Shown piece after piece: positions 1 through 41,592 of a stretch of DNA of 64,000 nt; position 1 is the first letter of the stretch; each line of letters opens with the position of its first letter. Under the pieces are notes generated by a model. The model saw nothing but the letters and a program-made list of their open reading frames with translations, did not search any database and was not told where the DNA came from. Both the position numbers and the translations under genes were made by a program. Source of the DNA: Eutrigla gurnardus (Eukaryota > Chordata > Actinopteri > Perciformes > Triglidae); contig OY741283.1 in NCBI GenBank assembly GCA_963514095.1, positions 4,234,042 through 4,298,041 on the forward strand. The letters are read 5' to 3'.

Positions 1-28075
<28,075 letters not shown>

Positions 28076-28100
28076 GACGTCTCCTTACTCAAATCATTCT
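28076..28100 (-). promoter_or_regulatory. myo15a: Splice acceptor just 5' of the myo15a start codon
   Basis: On the minus strand, pyrimidine-rich CTTCTTCTTTTTGTTTAG ends at 28099, followed by 23 bases and the ATG. This implies that the giant exon is exon 2, with at least one non-coding exon upstream (at higher coordinates), as in mammalian MYO15A. Confidence 0.75.
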
Positions 28101-29226
28101 AAACAAAAAGAAGAAGACGTTCCCAAAATGTGCTAAAACAGTTGTTGAAAAAGAGTCCAAATAGTTGCAACATCCTTTCATTTTCAATTCCTTTCATGTC
28201 TTCTCCCCTTTTTTCTCCATCTGAGCCGCCCGTGTGACACCCCAGAAACCCCAGCACACTCTGTCTCAAGTCAGTTGTTCTATAATTCACAGAGAGACAA
28301 ACACAAACCGCAGTACTTCAAAACACGATCTAGTAATGGAGTCGGAATCTCAGCCATTAGTGTTTGCTCCCATTACAGTACATCTTCAAGCTTCGGCAAA
28401 AGAGCTGTCATCGCTGTGTGAGTAAAAAGAGATGGCATCCTGTCTAGTAATGATAAATAAAAATTTAAAAAAAGATGCTTCTTGAATTTAAAATGTTAGA
28501 TATGAGGGGAAAAAAAGAATCTAACTGGGTATAGTCTCTTTCAGTTTACCCACTTGTTGCCTCTGGCTCACTGACTTTTTCCACATCCATCCAGCATAGA
28601 AAAAATACTTGCTGTTCCTCTTGATAGGTTTGTAAGTAACTTCCCAGGGTCACATGATGAATAAAAGACCCTGATATCCCAGTGACAAAGTCTGTGTAGT
28701 CCTTTGTGTGTCTCCCATTGTTAGTGCGTCCTGTGAGTCCAGCGGTGAATCCTCATCTTGGCCGCCGCACCAACTTTGGCAGGACGTCCCCCCCCACCGA
28801 ACAAGGAGAGCCGATGTGCATGCGTCTGTGAGAGTCTTGGTCATCAGGGTGTGTCCTCCTCTTTGTCTGAGAGTGAGTGTGTACCGGTATGCGTGTTGTA
28901 TCCTCCCACATGCACGTCAGCTTGCCTTTCTGACCTCCTGCAACCGTCTGCATCTCTCTCTGGTTACTGTAGCTTCATCCATCCCCCATTCACCTCAACT
29001 TGAGGCCCCATCATATCCGCAGCTCATGTGCATGCACATATGATCATAAGTATTGTATGTCTGTGTGTGTATAAGCATCAGTGTATCCCTATGACATAGA
29101 TGCAAAGGGCACCTTAACGCACCAGCTATACTGCCTCGGGGTAACCCTATATGCAGGCTCGCTCCTGTATGAATAATGCAGGCTGGCTGAGCTGTTGCTA
29201 AACTGTGTCTGAGAGGCGAAGCCACG

Positions 29227-29289
29227 CAGAGCCAAAACACACACACACACACACACGTTCACACATGCGTACACTCACACACACACACA

Positions 29290-29332
<43 letters not shown>

Positions 29333-29460
29333 ACACAAGCATTCAACAGTATGCACACACCTGGAGTATGAGCATGTTGGATGCAGGACGATACAATTTA
29401 GGATTTACTTGGGTTATTCAAATAAAGTAATAACAATTATAATCTAATCATCATGGCTAC

Positions 29461-29519
<59 letters not shown>
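29227..29519. repeat. Pair of CA microsatellites
   Basis: An interrupted CA run at 29227-29333 and a pure one at 29463-29519, 130 bp apart. Confidence 0.93.
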
Positions 29520-29521
<2 letters not shown>

Positions 29522-30867
29522 ATCTCTATCCTGTACATCTCTGCCCTATCAGTGAAAGAGCAAGGTGTAACATGGGCGTGAAGTGTGATGGTATTACATA
29601 AATGTCTGATGTTAATTCATTGAGGAGGCTGGGTTTGATGTTAGCTCCCTGATGATGATCTGATGTTAATTCATTGATGACGGGCTGATATTCCAGGAGG
29701 TCATCTCACTGGCAGATATGAATGTTTAATGGCTGCCCTGTGTTCTGCCTACGCAGCATGGATAAAACATTCATCGCAGGTTGCTCTAAATATATCACAA
29801 AGGGTCGACCCTGCCCTGGCCTGCTACCCAACCGATATATTATACATACAGGCTCATGTCAGGGGTTAAAATCCAGACACCACAGAGCAGACGGACGATG
29901 GAGAGCAAAGAGCAAAAGAGAGAAAAACAAACACAATCCTTTTCTGATAATAGCAAACACAAAAAAATGGTATTACTGAAAAAAAAGATCACTTATGTCA
30001 ATAACTGTTACCAGGTCCACCTTCAAGTTTTCTTTCCACCAGCTGGAGTTGGAAGAACTAATAGCCTTTACTTGAGATAGCATCTGAGCAGAAATCTGTA
30101 TCACGTATCCTCGGGAGCAGAGACCATGACACAACTCTAAACTGTCTGCAGGCTGCAAAGCAACAACAACAACAACAGCAGTTGTTGGTATCAGCTAACT
30201 GCAGACTAAGATAAAGGGACAAAGAAAGTGTGAGTGGGAAAGTTCAAAAGTTCCTTCCTGACTCATCCAATACAAACACAGTGAAGGTTGTTGATCAGCA
30301 AACAGGCGAGGAGACACACAAAGAGATCTATTTGATATGTGTGATATGTATCTGCTGTCTGACTGATGTGGTCTGTTGACTGAGCGAGCTGGTAATGGAT
30401 AGAGCGCAGATGACAGAGATGGAAAAGGTGGGGAAAGGTAAGGAGGGAAAGGGAGCGGTGCATCAATGACCTGCTGGTGAATGAACGGCAGATTACATAA
30501 ATGCTGAAAAGATGCCAAGCAGGGGAAAAATGGTAATGAGAAAAGGGAGAGGGTCAGAAAGGGACTCGCTGAGACGAACTGATAAAAGGATGTGAAAAAT
30601 AAATTAGATAAAAGGAGAGGGGGAACAGAACTAGATAAGAAAAATGAGCGAAAAAGATGGTTATCGCAAGAAACACAGATGATGAGGGATGACAGGGAGG
30701 GACAATAGGGAGGGAGTGAGAGAGTGAGAGACGAAGGGGAGAGTCTCTTCTTCTACATGCCAATCACTGACAACGTGCTTTCAGCAGACGCACTCAGTGA
30801 CACGAGACTAATAAAGGAGATCACCTGAGGAGAGCAGAGCCAACAGGCTCATTTAATGACAATGGGC

Positions 30868-30882
30868 CAACACACACACACA

Positions 30883-30937
<55 letters not shown>

Positions 30938-31022
30938 ACACGCAGGTATGCCTCATAATGGAAATTGCATGTGACCACTGAATGCAGGATCTACTCGAGA
31001 GAGACTACCTAGAGATTGACAG

Positions 31023-31065
<43 letters not shown>

Positions 31066-31105
31066 CACACACACACACACATACACACCTACACACACAT
31101 TAACT
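30868..31105. repeat. Clustered CA microsatellites
   Basis: Two interrupted CA runs, 30868-30931 and 31023-31105, in the myo15a upstream region. Confidence 0.93.
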
Positions 31106-32953
31106 GTGGGATAGAAAACATGCCTGCCATGTACACACTCATGTGCTGCAAACGTAATCTATTTGCACGCAAGCACCTCACACAATACACGACACACGCT
31201 GGTGACTTGATATATTTTACATCCGCTTAACAATAGACAGCAACACACACTCACACACACTCACGCACACACAAAATGAAATCCTCATGATACATTTAAG
31301 AGAGGAATATACTGAGCTGGCCAAACCAAAAGTCTGCTGATTGTTTCTTAAATAGCTTATAGTGAATTCTTAAAAACAAATTAGGGAGTGAGCATATTTC
31401 TAATTAATTGTACATACGTTGCACATTTTACACACTAGATGCCTACTACTATAAATCTCTATAGAATGAGGGTCAAGTGGAAAATGACACAGAGTGACAG
31501 AGCGTCTTTGCAGACAGAGCAGGCGAGGCAGGAGGATGAGGTGGCTGGACTCAGGTTTCTTGTAAGCCTTTAAACCCCATTCAGGTCTTAACCTTCGCTG
31601 CCAGATTGCCCACTGACTTAACAATGGCGAGATGCCAGCTAACACGCCGAAGACCTGCCACGGAGGAGCAAACACCAACACTTTGCCGGATAGATTGCTA
31701 TAAATAGACCTGAAAATGAGATGCCCACTTTGACTTGAGGTGTCAAACTAAAAAAGCTAAAAGAGCTGATCCTTCAAGTTCTAGATCAAATCCATCACAA
31801 CCTACTTGTCACAGGACGACGGTTTTAGGCCTTTAGCTGATGCTGTGGTCCGTGAATCCCACAGTAACGAGATACATTACTAGTAAGCTGATGTGACGGC
31901 TCACCAAATAACATTGTCTAGGACAGCAGGAGTGTTTGGCAACAAAAGCTGACCTAACAAATGAAGGCCACTTCGCTTGTCATGAGGAGTACTACCCAGT
32001 CTGTGAAAAAATATGTGTAATGCATTCTGGAAGGAGCTTTAAAAGATATATACACAGCTTGGGCATCTAAAGAAAATAATTTTTGCTCATTCTTTCGTTA
32101 ATGCTCTTATGAGCCCCTCAAATATTACTTTAAGTGAATTACATATGCAGCAGTAAACACCATTAGCAAACAAAGCTAACAAGATTCTTGTCAGTTGTAT
32201 ACTTTGTCACTTTGTAAAAATTAACACCATTTTAACATCTGATAATTAGTAACATGGCCTAACAGATCTTTCCATTTCCCCAGAGAGCCACTAGGCTGCT
32301 TGGACATCACTGGTTGCATAAACCAGACAATCTAAAACAGCCACACCCTCTATTTACATTACATCCAACATAGCAGGCGGTTTGGGGGATTGGCTTACCT
32401 TATCTCTTTGGGGTTATTTTTGAGTGACGTTGATAGTGATGTTGTTATTAAGAGCTCTTATATCCAACAAAACGTCTGATAGACCCACTCGTACTGTCCC
32501 CTGCACCTCTGCTGGACCCTTTGCTGATGTTTTATAGCGCTCTGCACACACACACACACCCAATGTTGCTGCCCCCCTTAACAAACCTTTCCTTAAATTA
32601 CACTGCCCATCTGGACACACAATGGGCCTCTGACGGTAAACATACCCTCTTGTTGCTTCAGTGAGGCTTCAGTGATAACCTGTACATCAGTACAAATGTA
32701 CAATAATGAGTAAAGACAGGAGTCGTCGAAAGGTATAAAAACCCTTTTATGCATCAGTGGTGCAGCAATTAGTTTCTTGCCTTTTCTCTCTCGCTGCGCA
32801 AGTGCCCAAGTAAACAATGGTGCCCGTCCATTGTGCGTTAATGGCAGGATTACTCACACACACACACATCACGCTATCATGCTCCCACACTGGCATCCCA
32901 ACGTCAGAGCCTAAAGAGTGATTTGTTATGTAAACCCATGTAGTGACAATGAG

Positions 32954-32955
<2 letters not shown>

Positions 32956-33011
<56 letters not shown>
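32956..33011. repeat. (CA)n microsatellite
   Basis: About 28 CA units. Confidence 0.95.
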
Positions 33012-33014
<3 letters not shown>

Positions 33015-34646
33015 ATAACTAGATACCGTCTTCTGTTCCATAACATTCACACAAAGTATGAACAAATATGATGATTGTGTGTTTAGAGGATTACTTTTCA
33101 GTTTTTGTCTCGCTATGTCATGATAAACATATTTTGGGGTCTGATTTGTGGCCACGAGGAATCACGGTAATTGTAAAAGCCGTGAATATTTCACTATGGT
33201 GTCTGAGTCTCTGCATGGTGGAGAATCATCAAGGATCGCGTGTGTGCATCTGTTATTGTGTGCACCTGATGGGATCAGCCAATTGTGGGTTGTATTTATT
33301 CTGTCACACAATAGTCAGCGGTCGCTGCAAACACACACCTGGCGGAGATCTGCCTCCTTCTAGCTGATGTAATCACCTGATGTCAGCAGCTGTTTGCACT
33401 TGTAAACATCATGTCACGATTACAGTGACTGGATGAATAATAAATACACAAGTAACACACAAGACCTCATGACCACGCTGAGGCAGTAGAGGGCAGTAGA
33501 GACAAAGCAATCAGGGTCCTGCAACATGTCTCAAATACTGGTCAGTGTCGCCTATATGGCTGGTATCTTTTTGATTCTATCAGCCGGAAACATTTTTATT
33601 AAATGTATTAACTAAATAATAAAAAGGTTAAATGTTATGATCATATAATACTGGGATCCAACAGTAAATCTGTTGGTCCTGCACATCAATTCTCCAGGGT
33701 AGATTTATTGTGAGATCAAACAGTTTACAGCAGATTATCAGAGATTTGGTTGCTGCTCAAAATCTGTATATATTTTTAATATTAAGAAACGTCAATAAAT
33801 ACAGTTGTTCACAGGAATAGAAAATATTATATACAGTAGATATGAGCGAATGATTTATGGCCTCCTTAACTTCTAACTATTAATGCCACTATTTTCATGA
33901 ATCATGGCAAATATTTAAAAAAAAGAATACAATCATGTATTTCCTAATTGTGTTTCATGCAAATTACCGCTATAGATAGAGCAATAACAAGGTAAAAGGA
34001 TAGTTTACCACTTCAGGACAGTTGGTACAGGTACAGGTATTGGATCGGTTGATATACAAGTTTCAGGAAGGAAAAAATGGAACGGGAGCCTCTCTAGTCA
34101 TGTGGCCTGTGGGTTGTAGATGCTGAGCATGTACTTCGTTACATGTCTGCTCGTTATGGTAAGTCTTTCAAAAAAGATTAAAACTGCCAAACAAATTCAT
34201 ATATCATGGCGAGACTGTTAAAGTGAAAAGCTGTATGTTTTCCAGCAGGATGTGATACTTAACAATATGTAATCTGACATGTGATTATTGTGGGAGGCGA
34301 GGCTGCAGTTAAGAGTCACAGAGGTGACGCTGACTCTTAAAGTCAGTCGTACATGTCCTGCTTCTCAGCCATTAAATGGACTAAAATCTTCACTGATGCA
34401 CTCAACATGCAATATCACATTTTTAAAAAGGTTGATGGCAAAACAACATACAAGTAGGATCATGCTAATAAATTGTTACAACATAAAAAAAAACATATTT
34501 TTTTCTTTTTACAGTCAGGTTTAAAAGGTGGCAAACTTCTTTTACTCATTAAGACTAAACTAATTTGGGAAACTAATGCTGAAACATGCTTCATGAAAAC
34601 AGGGCTCATAGAAAACGCTCTAATTGTACGCCCAGTTCTTACTTAT

Positions 34647-34730
<84 letters not shown>
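34647..34730. repeat. (CA)n microsatellite, about 42 units
   Basis: Uninterrupted CA run upstream of myo15a. Confidence 0.97.
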
Positions 34731-34734
<4 letters not shown>

Positions 34735-35364
34735 TCTAAGCCATGCCATATGGAGCCAAGCAGCATCAAGTGTCATGCCTGGTCCACACAATACACACCC
34801 ATTGGACCGTACCTTTGTTTCTTCTGTTCCTCCACAGTATTATCCCTCCATCATGCCTCTTCTCTTCAGGTTATTCCAAAGCAGAATCTCTCCATCCATG
34901 ATTCCCTCTGACAAGACATCTTTAAGGCATCTTTAAAAAACAAAAAAAAAGGGACAGCAGTGTCAACTCACAGCCCCTCTTTCTCTCGCTTTTTCGCAAA
35001 GCCTCCCACTCAGTCCCCCTCTCCTCGCTCGAAGAGATGCTTCTGAATATTTAATGTTGCTATTGTGCTTGTGTGTATTCAAGTGAATGGGGAGCGTTGG
35101 CTGGTAGTCCATACTCTGTGTTCAGCCTGCCTTGGAGCGTTGGAGACGGGACACGAACAGCTGGGCAGCAGGGAGGAGTTCACTGGAGAGGTGGCTGAAC
35201 CTCACCTTTAAGGTAAACTGAAGGCTGCTCATCTGAGGAACTCCTCACAAAAACAACCAAGCCAAGCCATACATTTATGTTTCTTTAAAAAAAACAATAC
35301 AAAACCCTTTTTGGTACTAATATATTTAATTCCTTTTCACTTTGAGGAGCTTTGCAGCATAGCA

Positions 35365-36114
35365 TAAAGGTGCAGTCTGCATGATTTGGCAGCATCTAGC
35401 AGCGAGGGTACAGTTTGAAACCAACTGAAACTTCTCCAGGCTGCCAAGTAGAGATGGGACGAATTTGTCACGAGTGATTTGAAAAAGCTGTGTAGCTCAC
35501 TATCACGGCAGAGAAGTAAAAAAATAGAAATCGTCATTTAAAAAAAAAAAGTATTTCTCCTTTATTTATGCAGAGAGACCTCATGATTGGTTTGGATGTT
35601 AGTAAAAAAAATGGATGGATGTTTGTAAAAAAAAAAAAGAAAAAAAAAAAAGTTGCGTCATCTGTGACGCAATGAAAAACCGGATAGTCTTCTTTCTGCC
35701 AATAAACCCCCCTAAATGCGACAGTCCTCCTCCATGTATGTGCCAAGTTTTTAATCATTACTAAAATGATGTTTTCACATGAATTTGCTTAACTTTACCG
35801 TTCTCTCTCAGTCTCACCGCTCTCATAGCATTGGTAGCTAGCTAGCCGCCTAGCAACAAACTGCCGACAAAAGTTAGCAGCTAGCTGGCAAACAGAGTTT
35901 AGCAGCGTTTATCGGCTAAAGAATGTAAGATATTCCACTCAGGAGTGAGATAGAAATAAAAGAAGAGGAAAATATTGGACTCACATTCTCCAAATAGGCG
36001 AAACGCGACTCAAAGTCAATGATAATGTTGCTCCATAACTGCGGGATGCGTCAGTTCGTCATGTCAGTGTTTCTGCTGCCACCAAGTGGTCAAAAAGTGT
36101 TACTGCGGCTTTAA
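35365..36114. mobile_element. Possible MITE-like or composite repeat (about 750 bp)
   Basis: Left end TAAAGGTGCAGT and right end ACTGCGGCTTTA are near-inverted copies. The inside carries TAGCTAGCTAGC-rich sequence and CACCAAGTGGTCAAAAAGTG, both of which recur elsewhere (see 52721-52768). It may be two nested elements. Confidence 0.45.
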
Positions 36115-36452
36115 ACATTTAAAAACTACATTTAAATCTGAAGAAATTAACTCCTATTAAACTAGTCACATCACGACAATATGAAGAGTATAACACTACT
36201 TATGTATTTAATTATATCACACATACTTAAATTTAAATGTTACCAAATTCATACATTTACATATAATTAATTAATATTAAACACAGGGGCTCTGTAAGTC
36301 TCAAACAGCAGCTGCCAGCAAGAGGTGAGATATTTCCATAAGACTGAATGTAATCCAAGTGAGATGCCGTTAAATATACCAATAATGCATAAAGGTTAAA
36401 TTTATAGGAATAAAACAACAACAACACAAGGATTGATTTATCTTTTACAGAT

Positions 36453-36458
36453 TTTATT
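36453..36458 (-). terminator. drg2: Candidate poly(A) signal of drg2
   Basis: AATAAA on the minus strand, about 220 bp beyond the drg2 stop. Confidence 0.55.
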
Positions 36459-36676
36459 TTTTTCATTCCCCATCGTCTCCACGAATCAATGTATCATCTT
36501 CTCCTCCGTCTCTTCAATGCATTCTGTTAATTTGAATATACAAAATAAGAACCGTGGCTACTTTATCATCGCTGTTTATCTCCTGTACAGTGGGTGCTTT
36601 TCCTCCGTTTTAACTCGAGCAACAAGCGTGACTCCTCCTGCTCGGTCTCTCTCCTCCAGCCGTCCAGGAGCTCATT

Positions 36677-37396
36677 TTACTTCTTAACGATCTGGATGAC
36701 GTCCTCGTGCTCCATGATATGCGTTAGGCCGACCCTCTGGGGGCTGTACTTGGTACTGGTTCCCTGGAAAACCAACGGACAGTAGAGTTCAAACCCTCCC
36801 TTTTTGTCTCAGGACATCTACAAACAGTCTGTGTGTATTCTGCTCACTAGTTCAACATGAAAGAGTTTGTTAAAGACAGTTTATAGGACAAGAGTTATGT
36901 TTCTGAACGCCTCTGAATACTTGAACTTACCCAAACCAGGGCATATTTGAACTGGCTGGCTAAGGTTCTGTGGATTCGATGGCACTGTGGGGGGGAAGCA
37001 AAATTGAAAACATGTCATACACAGCAGGTGTTCACCGTGTTATTATTCATGCCAAATGTTCTCAAAGTGTTGGTCTTGATATCGACTGTACATGAATTCA
37101 CGTCTGTTTAACTTACCACATGTTCTACAGACGCTGCTCTTCTCATAATGATTGCATCATTAAAGTCTGGGCGCTCTAATAAAAATGAATGAACACAGTT
37201 TATTACACATTCATACATGGTTGTGACAGTCTTATGAATGTATGAGAGAAAATCCGTGCGTACCTCCTCTTTTCTTAGTGTAGATGCAAATCAGAGCCAG
37301 GTATTCCCACAACGTCTCTAGAAGGTAATCCAGGTTCAACTTCATCCCACAACTGAAAGATACACGTGGCAGAAATGGAGGAAGATGTTTAACTTC

Positions 37397-37436
<40 letters not shown>

Positions 37437-39732
37437 CATTAAAAAAGAGTGAGGTGGAAGCTTCCAACCAAGACTACTGTTATTCACACACACGGATAAC
37501 TGACCTGACGACAACACTGTGAGGCCTGTGAGCCAGACGGTCGACCTCCTCGATGGAGATTTGATCCACCTTATTGTACACCTAAGAATACCAAAAATAA
37601 CATAAGAAAAGACGAGATCCCCCCCCAACATTCAAAAGAATGAAGGCTTTGACCCAAAACAGATGCTGGGTAGTGACTTACATATAGGCAAGGCATGTAC
37701 ACTCTGTTCCCGACGATGACATCGATGAACTCGTCTGGTGTGCTGTCCTCCCTGAAGAGGACTTCTGCATTAAAGATTTCTGAGGTGATGGTTAAAGAAA
37801 ATGAACAAAATACAACTGTGACTTATTAGCAAATCCATGGAAATGAAAACGCTTAAATAGTCAGGAAGGTCTCTTTGAAGAAGAGAAATCAATGTCATTA
37901 GATGGTGGCGATTGTGAAGGATACTGTATTCGTGAAGGATGAGCTGGACGAGCTTCTCTGAGCAGTGGGTGAGAGGAACCGTGGAGTTGTAGGAGAGGCC
38001 GCCACCTTTCTTGGGCTACAGAGAGATAAATCACACATTTTTACCCAGTTTAGTATTATAACTGTTCACTTCTGAAGCTGACAAGTAAGCATGGATGTTT
38101 TTTGTTTGCTTTTTTTTGCTGTGCCAGAGCAAGGTATCTTGACAGCAATTTGGGTGTTCCGGTGGTTGATTTCCTCTTTTTTTTAAATCCTTGACCCACA
38201 TTTTTGTTGCGATGACATTGAAGCTTTGAATTGAGCTGGTGATATTCATGGAGCGCTCAGGATGATGATAGAAAACGTACCTTGAAATAAATATTTGGTT
38301 TCGACCTGTTGAGTCTGATGCCCACCGACTCCAACTCTTTTTCTAGAAGTTCTCTAGAAAGAAAAAAAATAAGGGAAGAATTACTTCATACTTCATATGC
38401 CTCTCAAATACCCGCTAACAGACACTCTCTCTCACAGACACACACACCTCTGAACATCTCCTTTGGTGGCATCCAACATCATGATGACGACGTCTGCTGT
38501 CCTGGCAACAGCAATGACCTGCCGACCTCTGCCCTTACCTGTAAAAGTGTACCACAATCACTGTGAAGCTTTATCTCATTACTGCGAGCATCTAAATGAT
38601 AAACATCATTATTCATTAATAAATCTGATATAACACCATCATAAAACATATTCTACAGATGTCCGATGTCTGCTCACACAATAGTAAACCATCCGCCCCT
38701 ACCTTGGGCAGCACCCTCAATGATTCCCGGCAGATCCAGCAACTGGATGTTGGCTCCTTTGTACTGTAAGTACAGTAATAACAGTGTTAATGGCACGTCG
38801 TTACGCGGCGTTTCAAATGTGCAGCGGTGTGCAGGTGTACCTCTATGACACCGGGTATACAGGTGAGAGTGGTGAACTCATAGGAAGCAGCCTCGCTGGC
38901 CGTTGACGTCATCAAACTAAGGAAGGTGGACTGCAGGACACAACAGAGGGTTTAATTACACCAGGACATGACGAATAATTGGATTGTGTTTCACTTCTCT
39001 TTCTGGTGCCTTTCAGCGTGATACGACTCTTGGCTTGAGATGCAAACGCAGTAGGATTAAGGCTTTTCAGATCCATCCATCATTGGATTACATCCTCTTT
39101 TATATATATATAACATATAACTTCAGATCCATATAAATATTGCTGTTAAACTGCACAGATTGAATACTTCTTCTTGCTCTTTTGTACATTTGTTTATACG
39201 TTCATACCTTCAGCCTTTAGTTTTTAGTATATATTTTATTCTTACATCATATTTTCTATTCTGACAAATACAAATCTTGAAATCCAAACTGAAAAAGCAC
39301 AACTTGCCGCGTTGACTTACCTTACCCACAGAGGGGAAACCGATTAGAGCGACGCGTGCATCTCCTGATTTCATCACATCGAAGCCCTCGCCTTTGGCCC
39401 CCGTTGTCTTTGGCTCCAGCAGCTGAGCTCTGTATTTGGCGAGCTTGGCCTTCAGCAAACCCAGATGGTACTCGGTGGCTGGAGACGTTGAATGGAGGAG
39501 GAAGAAATTAATTGTAACACACGTTGACGCAAAAGCCCCTTCTGACCCCCCAACAATAACGCAGGTGAGACGTAAAGACATGTTGCTATGACAACAGTTT
39601 GGACGTGTTGGGCCACTTGGGAGAGGATTGTCCCTTTAAGTGTGTGGTAACTGTAATCAAGCTCGCGGTGTCAATTAGCGAGCTTCTCCTTGGATTTCTG
39701 TGAGATTAATGAGTAACACAACACTGACAGCT

Positions 39733-39773
<41 letters not shown>

Positions 39774-39884
39774 CTTTCATGGTGTAGCTAACGGTTAGCA
39801 TAAAAACACCCCCCTCATACCTTTGTTTTTCTGTGTTCGAGCGATTTCTCTCTCGATTTCCGAGATTTTCTCCGTGATCCCCAT
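36677..39884 (-). CDS. drg2: Developmentally regulated GTP-binding protein 2
   Basis: Cytoplasmic OBG/DRG-family translational GTPase, partner of RWDD1 (DFRP2). Thirteen exons: 39821-39884, 39321-39478, 38841-38930, 38703-38763, 38448-38538, 38281-38353, 37925-38015, 37682-37779, 37505-37581, 37264-37352, 37117-37175, 36931-36984 and 36677-36763, giving 363 aa (human 364). It opens MGITEKISEIEREIARTQKN. G1 GFPSVGKST is split across exons 2 and 3; G3 is LLDLPGIIEGAAQGKGRG; G4 is VYNKVDQIS. The C-terminal TGS domain ends MEHEDVIQIVKK. HLGLLKAKLAKYRAQLLEP separates it from DRG1. Upstream of myo15a on the same strand, as in human. Confidence 0.97.
37399..37431. repeat. (TA)n microsatellite
   Basis: About 16 TA units in a drg2 intron, next to exon 37264-37352. 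Confidence 0.93.
39736..39770. repeat. (CA)n microsatellite
   Basis: About 17 CA units in drg2 intron 1. Confidence 0.95.
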
Positions 39885-40425
39885 CGTGGCGGTGTCGGTC
39901 GCGCTTCACACAACGTTGCACTGTCGAGGAGAAAAAAGACAAATAACAGAAGTAGAAAAATAAGAAACGTGTCAATGCACAGTTGTTAGCTTGGTTAGCT
40001 TACCGGGCTAACCCAACAGTTGACAACCCGCCTTTAAATTAAACTCTGACTCGACACAACTAGCTTTAAACGAATAACCGCCACATAACACGCGTAATGT
40101 CAACAGTTTGAATGGTTGTAATATGATAGACGTTTACACTTTGTCAGAGGAGGACACTCAGCGGCATGCACGGGATACTGACATCACAACCCGGAAATGG
40201 TTCCGTGCCTATGAAAGGTCCTGCTGGCAACAAGGACGCCCAAAAATGTGTTCCGCGTATCGTTATCGCTCGCGTCAACCGGGAAGTGTGCGCGGCGTGA
40301 CGGGGGACATTTACTGGTGGAGCTAAGACTGTTTTTTGTGTTTTTTAAGTGTCCATTCATATGTAGCTGCGTTTTAACAGCCGGCGTTTGTATAAATCAA
40401 CCCCGGGTCATGTAAGAGAGTGAAC
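39885..40425. promoter_or_regulatory. Shared head-to-head promoter interval of drg2 and gfer
   Basis: 541 bp separate the two start codons, including both 5' UTRs. CpG dinucleotides are frequent. ETS-like CCGGAAAT (40191) and CGGGAAGTG (about 40278) are present and no clear TATA box is. It looks like a housekeeping bidirectional promoter. A non-coding 5' exon of drg2 cannot be excluded. Confidence 0.65.
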
Positions 40426-41592
40426 ATGGCTGCGCCCACAGGACCGAGAGGATCATCAGCCTCCAGCCCGCCAGGGTTCGAAGGTTTTCCGTTCGCTGTA
40501 GCCGCCAAACCAGCGGAGGGCGCCGCCGGTAAAGACCGGGAGCAGGCGGAGGGTGTGAAAAAGAAGCCGTGCAGAGCCTGTACGGACTTTAAATCGTGGA
40601 TGAAGGTCCAGACTAAACAGTCGACTGTACAGGTGACACCTGCAGATCATGTAGCATTGCATAACTTCAGTAAAAGTGTGGCGGTTTAGAAACTAATATG
40701 ACTAATTATATATATATATATATATATTCCGTGCTGAAACCTGTCCTCCCTTTTTAATCAGATAGTTTGTTACGTCATCATGACACAGTGTCCCATAAAA
40801 GCAGGCACTTGGGAGGACAAATCCTCACATCTGGTCCAAAATCTTTTTTTATTATCAATTAGGTAATTTGATTCTGGTCTCCATGAGACGGATGGTTCTC
40901 TCTGGCTGTGGTGTAGAGCCCACAGGATATGAGCAATGCACATGTAACCATAAATCAGCATAAACCACGTAATAGAGCTGGCTGTCCTGCCTGCTCCCCT
41001 TTTTAAAATACTAGTTTGACTCGGCTGTGTTCTGTTTGTGTGACTCTCCAGGAGACTCGAGCTGCAGATTCAGAGCCACAAGACCCAGAGTGTCCGTTGG
41101 ACAGGGGAGAGTTGGGGCGTAACACCTGGTCCTTCCTGCACACCATGGCAGCGTATTACCCCGATCGTCCGTCTTCCACCCAGCAGCAAGACATGGGGCA
41201 GTTCATCAACCTTTTCTCCAAGTTCTTCCCATGTGATGAGTGTGCAGAAGACCTCAGGGGCAGGTTCGATCACATCGCTCCTTTTTTTTTTAGATGTAAT
41301 GTGCATATCCTGTCATCTTAAGTGCTTGCTTGTGGTTTCAGCACTAAGCTGCTGTGATGTTTTCACGCTTTAGGATGTTTTTAGACGAGAGAAGGACATT
41401 TCTAAATGCACCATTTCCTCTCTCCGCAGATTAAAAACCAATCAGCCAGACACCAGGAGCCGCCATGCTCTCTCCCAGTGGTTCTGTCGTATCCACAATG
41501 ACATCAACGTGCGGCTGGGCAAGCCCGAGTTCGACTGCTCCCGCGTTGATGAGCGGTGGAAAGACGGATGGAAGGATGGTTCCTGTGACTGA
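40426..41592 (+). CDS. gfer: FAD-linked sulfhydryl oxidase ALR (Erv1-like)
   Basis: Flavoenzyme of the mitochondrial intermembrane space that reoxidises CHCHD4/Mia40 and passes electrons to cytochrome c or oxygen. Exons 40426-40632, 41052-41263 and 41430-41592 give 193 aa (human long form 205). The N-terminal shuttle motif is KPCRACTDFKSWM; the FAD-proximal redox pair is FFPCDECAEDL. NTWSFLHTMAAYYPD and QWFCRIHNDIN are in the Erv fold, and the second structural cysteine is in PEFDCSRVDERW; the end is KDGWKDGSCD. ATG at 40426 was chosen over an in-frame GTG six bases upstream. Poly(A) candidates are ATTAAA at 41889 and AATAAA at 42011. Confidence 0.97.

Larger units (their letters stand above)
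28099..36452. other. Gene-poor region between drg2 and myo15a
   Basis: No supported coding exon on either strand. CA/GT microsatellites lie at about 29227-29333, 29463-29519, 30868-30931, 31023-31105, 32956-33011 and 34647-34730, and A-rich runs at 35607-35652. The myo15a promoter and non-coding exon 1 should lie here because an acceptor abuts its start codon, but I cannot place them. Confidence 0.7.

Noticed and set aside
35124..35232. Minus-strand 36-codon frame starting MSSLQFTLKVRFSHLSSEL
   Set aside because: Short, isolated, without splice sites that would join it to myo15a; it could be part of a 5' UTR but nothing supports coding.
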